Positions 60,140 through 64,000 of a DNA stretch of 64,000 nucleotides are shown one piece after another (within the stretch, counting starts at the first letter, position 1; every line of letters starts with the position of its first letter). The notes below the pieces were generated by a model, which had not been told where the DNA came from, did not search any database, and saw only the letters and a list, made by a program, of their open reading frames with translations. A program made the translations under genes and the position numbers. Location: NCBI RefSeq assembly GCF_014270065.1, contig NZ_JACNME010000005.1, positions 186,001 through 250,000 on the forward strand. Reading direction: 5' to 3'. This stretch comes from Quadrisphaera sp. RL12-1S (lineage in GTDB: Bacteria > Actinomycetota > Actinomycetes > Actinomycetales > Quadrisphaeraceae).

Positions 60140-60948
60140 GGACGGACGGTAGCGACGGCGGCCGCGGGCTGCAGCGGGTAGACGCACGGTGTGCCGGTGA
60201 CGGGGTCGGGCGCCACGAGGCAGCGCAGCCCGAACACCTCCTCGACGAGCTCGGCGGTGACGAGGTCGGTCGGGGCGCCGGCGGCGACCACGCGCCCGCC
60301 CTTCATGGCCACGAGGTGGTCGGCGTAGCGGGCGGCCTGGGCGAGGTCGTGCAGCACTGCCACCACGGTGCGCCCCTCGCGGTGGAGGGTCGCGAAGAGG
60401 TCCATGAGCTCGTACTGGTGGGCGATGTCGAGGTGGGTGGTCGGTTCGTCGAGCAGCAGCACGGGGGTCTCCTGCGCCAGCAGCACCGCCACCCACGCGC
60501 GCTGGCGCTGCCCGCCGGAGAGCTCGTCCACGCGCCGGCCGGACACCTCCGTGAGGCGGCAGGCGGCCAGGGCCGCCGCGACCGCGTCCTCGTCAGCGCT
60601 GCGCCACTGCTGCAGCAGCCCCTGGTGCGGGGCGCGGCCGCGCGCCACCAGCTCGGCCACGGTGATGCCCTCGGGCGCCACCGACCCCTGCGGGAGGAGG
60701 CCCAGCTGGCGGGCCACCTGCCGGGTGGGCAGGCGGTCGACGGCGCGCCCGTCGAGCAGCACGGCTCCGGCGGTGGGGCGCAGCACGCGGGCGAGCGCGC
60801 GCAGCAGGGTGGACTTGCCGCAGCCGTTGGCGCCGACCACCGCCGTGAAGGAGCCCGTCGGGACCGCCAGGGTCAGGTCGCTGCTGGTGGTGCGCTCGCC
60901 GTAGCCGAGCGTGACGGCCTCGGTGGCCAGGGACGGCGGGGTGGTCAC
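60136..60948 (-). CDS. Fe-siderophore ABC transporter ATPase
   Basis: A 270-residue FecE/FepC-type ATPase: Walker A G-A-N-G-C-G-K-S-T (about 38-46), the signature L-S-G-G-Q-R-Q-R (about 142-149), Walker B V-L-L-L-D-E-P-T-T-H-L-D (about 162-173) and the switch His in V-L-H-D-L. The GTG at 60948 overlaps the permease stop (GTGA). It drives the two FecCD permeases upstream. Confidence 0.95.
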   Translation of the reverse strand: MTTPPSLATEAVTLGYGERTTSSDLTLAVPTGSFTAVVGANGCGKSTLLRALARVLRPTAGAVLLDGRAVDRLPTRQVARQLGLLPQGSVAPEGITVAELVARGRAPHQGLLQQWRSADEDAVAAALAACRLTEVSGRRVDELSGGQRQRAWVAVLLAQETPVLLLDEPTTHLDIAHQYELMDLFATLHREGRTVVAVLHDLAQAARYADHLVAMKGGRVVAAGAPTDLVTAELVEEVFGLRCLVAPDPVTGTPCVYPLQPAAAVATVRP

Positions 60949-62018
60949 CACAGGGCACCGCCGCGTCGGCGTGCCTCGCGCACGAGCAGTCCGATCATGT
61001 AGGCGCCTCCGAGGCAGACGGTGATGAGCCCGACCGGCACCGGTCGGAAGACCTGGGCGACGCCGAGCGAGGCGAGGTGCGCGCACGACAGCAGCGCGGC
61101 ACCGGTCGCCGCGGCGGCCAGCGGGCTGACCCCGGGCGAGCGCGTGAGCCGCCGGGCGACCTGCGGCGCGGCCAGCGCCACGAACCCGATGGGCCCTGCG
61201 GCCGCGGTGACCAGGGCCGTCGCCGCGACCCCGACCACCAGCAGGCCGAGCCGCGCTGGCCCGACGCGCGTGCCGAGCGCGACGGCGGCGTCGTCGCCCA
61301 CCTCCAGCCGCCGCAGCGCCGGGGCGAGCGCGGCGCAGGCCAGCGCGACGCCGGCCGCGAGCGCCAGCGCGGGGAGCACCGAGGCCCAGGTGAGGCGGGC
61401 CAGCGACCCGGCGCCCCAGAAGCCGACGGTCATGGCGTCCTCCACGTCGGCGCGGGTGATGAGGTAGCCGTTCACCGACCCGAGCACGGCGGAGACGCCG
61501 ATGCCCACCACCACGAGGCGGAACCCGCCGACGCCGCCGCGGTGGGCCAGCACGTAGACGAGCGCCGCCGTCGCCAGCCCGCCCGCGAGGGCGGCCGCGG
61601 CGGTGGTCCAGTACCCGGTGGCGCCCACCACGAGGACGGTCACGACGACGGCGGTGTACGCGCCGGCGTCGAAGCCGATGACGTCAGGTGAGCCGAGCGG
61701 GTTGCGCGTCAGCGACTGGAACACCGCGCCGCCCAGGCCGAGCAGGGCGCCGAGGACGACGGCGGCCACCGCCACCGGCAGGCGCCAGCCCACGACGATC
61801 CTCTGCTCGACGCCGTCAGCGCCGGTGAGCGCACCGCCCAGCGCGCCGAGGACCCTGGCCGGGGCCAGCGGGTAGTCGCCCACGCCCAGGGCGAGGAGGG
61901 CGACGACGACGGCGAGGGCGCCCAGCGCGGCGGAGACGGCCCACAGGCGCACGTCGAGGCGCCCGGAGGTCCACCGGGTCCTCACCGCGACCGAGGGGCG
62001 GCCGAAGTCGACGCTCAC
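60945..62018 (-). CDS. Fe-siderophore ABC transporter permease (FecCD) 2
   Basis: A 357-residue FecCD permease with about ten helices: W-R-L-P-V-A-V-A near 85, G-A-V-F-Q-S-L-T-R-N-P-L-G-S-P-D-V-I-G (about 105-123), and G-P-I-G-F-V-A-L-A-A-P-Q-V-A-R-R-L (about 276-292), both family hallmarks. The GTG at 62018 overlaps the previous stop (GTGA). Confidence 0.94.
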   Translation of the reverse strand: MSVDFGRPSVAVRTRWTSGRLDVRLWAVSAALGALAVVVALLALGVGDYPLAPARVLGALGGALTGADGVEQRIVVGWRLPVAVAAVVLGALLGLGGAVFQSLTRNPLGSPDVIGFDAGAYTAVVVTVLVVGATGYWTTAAAALAGGLATAALVYVLAHRGGVGGFRLVVVGIGVSAVLGSVNGYLITRADVEDAMTVGFWGAGSLARLTWASVLPALALAAGVALACAALAPALRRLEVGDDAAVALGTRVGPARLGLLVVGVAATALVTAAAGPIGFVALAAPQVARRLTRSPGVSPLAAAATGAALLSCAHLASLGVAQVFRPVPVGLITVCLGGAYMIGLLVREARRRGGALW

Positions 62019-63070
62019 AGCGCGCTCGCCCTGCGGCGCCGGGCCAGCGCGATGAGCACCGGGGCACCGACGACGGCGGTGAGGACGCCCACCTGGACCT
62101 CGCCGGGCCGGGCGACGACGCGCCCGAGCACGTCGGCCAGGAGCACGAGCACCGGGGCGGCCAGCGCCGAGCCGGCCACCACCCGCCGCTGGTCGGGTCC
62201 GGTGAACCAGCGGACGGCGTGCGGGACCATCAGCCCCACGAACGACAGCCCGCCCGTCAGGGCCGTGCCGCCGCCTGCCAGCAGCGTCACCGCCACCACG
62301 ACCAGCACCCGGGTGCGGCCCACGCGCGTGCCCAGGGAGGCGGCGCGCTCCTCTCCGAGCGCGAGGGAGTTCAGCGCCCCCGTGAGCGCCAGCGCCACCA
62401 CCAGCCCCAGAGCCAGGAACGGCGCGACCGCCGCGACGTCGGCGAGGTCCGTGCGGGCCAGGGAGCCGAGCCCCCAGCTGCGCACGGCGCGGAAGACCTC
62501 GGGGTCGATGAGCGTGAGGAACGTCGCGACGCCGCCCAGCACCGCCCCCAGCGCCACCCCGGCGAGCACCAGCGTCACCGGCGAGGCAGCGGCCCGGCCG
62601 CCCGCGCCGACGAGGTGCACCAGCACCGTCGCAGCGGCCGCCCCGGCGAAGGCGAACCAGACGTACTGGCCGGTGGTGGCCGACCCGAGCAGGGCGACGC
62701 CCACCGTGACGGCCAGGCCCGCGCCGGCGTTGACGCCGAGGATGCCCGGGTCGGCCAGCGGGTTGCGGGTCAGCGCCTGCACCAGCGCCCCGGCCACGCC
62801 GAACGCGGCGCCGGCCGCGACACCCACGAGGGTGCGCGGCCAGCGCTCGGTCCAGACCACCGCCGACGCCTCCGACCCGTCCGGGTGCGTCAGCACCTCC
62901 CACACGCGCCCCAACGGCAGCGGGTTCGCGCCGACCGCGAGGCTCAGCAGGACGGCGAGGGCCAGCGCCGCGACGACCGCCGCGGCGCCGGCGCGACGCC
63001 TGCCCAGGAGGGACCGGGTCAGGACGAGACCACCTCGCTCGCGCGGTCGGCGAGGACGTCCACCGCCCAC
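62015..63070 (-). CDS. Fe-siderophore ABC transporter permease (FecCD) 1
   Basis: A FecCD permease with hallmarks G-A-L-V-Q-A-L-T-R-N-P-L-A-D-P-G-I-L-G and G-G-L-S-F-V-G-L-M-V-P-H-A-V-R. The GTG at 63070 gives 351 residues but overlaps the binding-protein gene by 52 bp and adds a basic stretch. A CTG at 63022-63020 would overlap the upstream stop like the other junctions of this operon and gives 335 residues. I list the standard start and note the alternative. Confidence 0.88.
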   Translation of the reverse strand: MGGGRPRRPRERGGLVLTRSLLGRRRAGAAAVVAALALAVLLSLAVGANPLPLGRVWEVLTHPDGSEASAVVWTERWPRTLVGVAAGAAFGVAGALVQALTRNPLADPGILGVNAGAGLAVTVGVALLGSATTGQYVWFAFAGAAAATVLVHLVGAGGRAAASPVTLVLAGVALGAVLGGVATFLTLIDPEVFRAVRSWGLGSLARTDLADVAAVAPFLALGLVVALALTGALNSLALGEERAASLGTRVGRTRVLVVVAVTLLAGGGTALTGGLSFVGLMVPHAVRWFTGPDQRRVVAGSALAAPVLVLLADVLGRVVARPGEVQVGVLTAVVGAPVLIALARRRRASAL

Positions 63071-64000
63071 GGCAGGCTCAGCGCGCTCGCCCCGCGGCGC
63101 ATCACCCAGGTGAGCTCGCTGCCCGGCTCACCCGTGGCGATGGAGACGTAGCGACCGTCCGCCACGGCGGGCACGCCCTGGAAGAGCGGGCTGCCCTCAC
63201 GCGCCTGGCGCACCGCGTCGTCCAGGTAGAAGACCACCAGCACGTCGGCGTCCAGCTCGCCGAGGCGCTCGTCGGAGACCGACGGCTCGTCCACGAAGGC
63301 CTGCGCCCGGGGGTTGGGCGCGAACCCGAGCTGGGTGACCACGCGCTCGGCGGTGCCGCCGGCGACGGTGTAGTAGGCGATGCCCGTGTCGGAGTAGTCC
63401 GTCGCGGCGGTGAGCGTCTTGCCGGCGAGCTCCGGGTGCTCAGCCGCGGTGCGGGCGATGGCGGCCTCGGCACCGGAGATGACCTCCTCGGACGCCGCGG
63501 ACAGGTCGAGGGCCTCGCCGATCATCCGCTGGGTCTGCTGCCAGGAGATCTGGTCGCCCTTGACCTGCTCGGCGTTCTCCAGCACCGGGGCGATGGAGGC
63601 CAGGCGCGCGAAGTCGGCCTCGTCGGCCACGTAGTTCACCGCGACGATGAGGTCGGGGTCGGAGGCGGCGATCGCCTCGAAGCTGATCGGGTCCTCGCGG
63701 GTGGCGGTGTCGACCGTCTCGATGCTCGCGAGCCACTCCTGGTCGCGCCAGGGCCACTCGGTCTCCTCCCCCATCGTGTAGACCGGGGTGGCGTCGAGGG
63801 CCTGCAGCGCGTCGAGGTTGGGCGAGAAGCCGATGACCGCCACCCGCTCGGGGCGCTCGGCCAGCTCGGTCTGCCCGGCCCAGGTGTCCAGCACCAGCGG
63901 GTACTGCGTGGTCCCCTCGGCAGCGGGCAGCAGCGCGTCGGCCGCGGCGCTCGCGGTGGGCCCGGTGCTGCCGCCGGCGGCGGGGGCAGCGTCGCTGGTG
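63019..64000 (-). CDS. Fe-siderophore ABC transporter substrate-binding protein, 5' truncated
   Basis: The last 326 codons of a FecB/FhuD-type binding protein; the signal peptide lies outside the window. The visible start is an Ala/Gly/Thr linker (A-A-P-A-A-G-G-S-T-G-P) typical after a lipobox. Then come P-E-R-V-A-V-I-G-F-S-P-N-L-D-A-L (about 45-60), D-P-D-L-I-V-A near 115, and a C-terminal W-A-V-D-V-L. It is the first gene of the FecCD operon and takes up ferric siderophore or heme. Confidence 0.92.
   Translation of the reverse strand, partial: TSDAAPAAGGSTGPTASAAADALLPAAEGTTQYPLVLDTWAGQTELAERPERVAVIGFSPNLDALQALDATPVYTMGEETEWPWRDQEWLASIETVDTATREDPISFEAIAASDPDLIVAVNYVADEADFARLASIAPVLENAEQVKGDQISWQQTQRMIGEALDLSAASEEVISGAEAAIARTAAEHPELAGKTLTAATDYSDTGIAYYTVAGGTAERVVTQLGFAPNPRAQAFVDEPSVSDERLGELDADVLVVFYLDDAVRQAREGSPLFQGVPAVADGRYVSIATGEPGSELTWVMRRGASALSLPWAVDVLADRASEVVSS

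Overview
The window is a very GC-rich stretch (GC almost everywhere in codon position 3, many GTG starts) from an actinobacterium. Pointers to this are a DUF4191 gene beside lipA, a GlnR-type box in front of glnA, a SAM-IV riboswitch, a DUF222/HNH protein, and many promoters whose -10 (TANNNT) lies 6-7 nt before a start codon, which implies leaderless mRNAs. A Kineosporiaceae-like soil bacterium would fit, but the species cannot be fixed from this sequence. No rRNA, tRNA, CRISPR array or intact mobile element was found.

Layout. 1-10.7 kb: partial gene, DUF1097 membrane protein, LLM oxidoreductase and EamA exporter divergent from a MarR regulator, a sulfur-type monooxygenase/flavin reductase pair behind a leaderless 33-codon leader peptide, lipA-DUF4191-HAD, a PuuP-like permease, Nudix and RDD genes. 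10.7-17.8 kb: PucR-type regulator, esterase, a sugar ABC transporter, and glnA with a four-part GlnR box. 17.8-21.3 kb: a probable small genomic island carrying a secreted cell-wall-binding protein, flanked by a copy of the glnA 3' end. 21.3-33.4 kb: YceI protein, cysteine hydrolase, membrane thioredoxin plus DUF4395, acetyltransferases, MFS exporter, hydrolase, and an amidase/agmatine deiminase/TetR cluster around an inverted repeat. 33.5-43.3 kb: DUF222-HNH protein, GH114 lipoprotein, maltokinase-cap protein, and a LacI-controlled fructoside operon (binding protein, two permeases, GH32) with tandem operators. 43.5-50.8 kb: phosphotransferase, GDPD, chemoreceptor, PHP phosphatase, serine hydrolase, and two broken P-loop kinases. 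50.8-54 kb: an S-methylmethionine-type permease and a second sulfur-type monooxygenase behind a SAM-IV riboswitch. 54-64 kb: acetyltransferases, an immunity-like protein, a broken MmyB-type regulator, a phosphatidylserine decarboxylase, a TIGR01777 epimerase, and an Fe-siderophore ABC transporter cut by the window end.

How it fits together. The main theme is nutrient scavenging under local control: nitrogen (glnA, agmatine deiminase), carbon (two sugar ABC systems, GH32), iron (FecCD system) and sulfur. The two sulfur-type monooxygenase loci are the most notable part. One sits behind a predicted translated leader peptide whose stop-codon region can pair with the downstream ribosome binding site; the other is under a SAM-sensing riboswitch. 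The glnA-linked island and the palindrome at 50.9 kb are the best non-coding puzzles.
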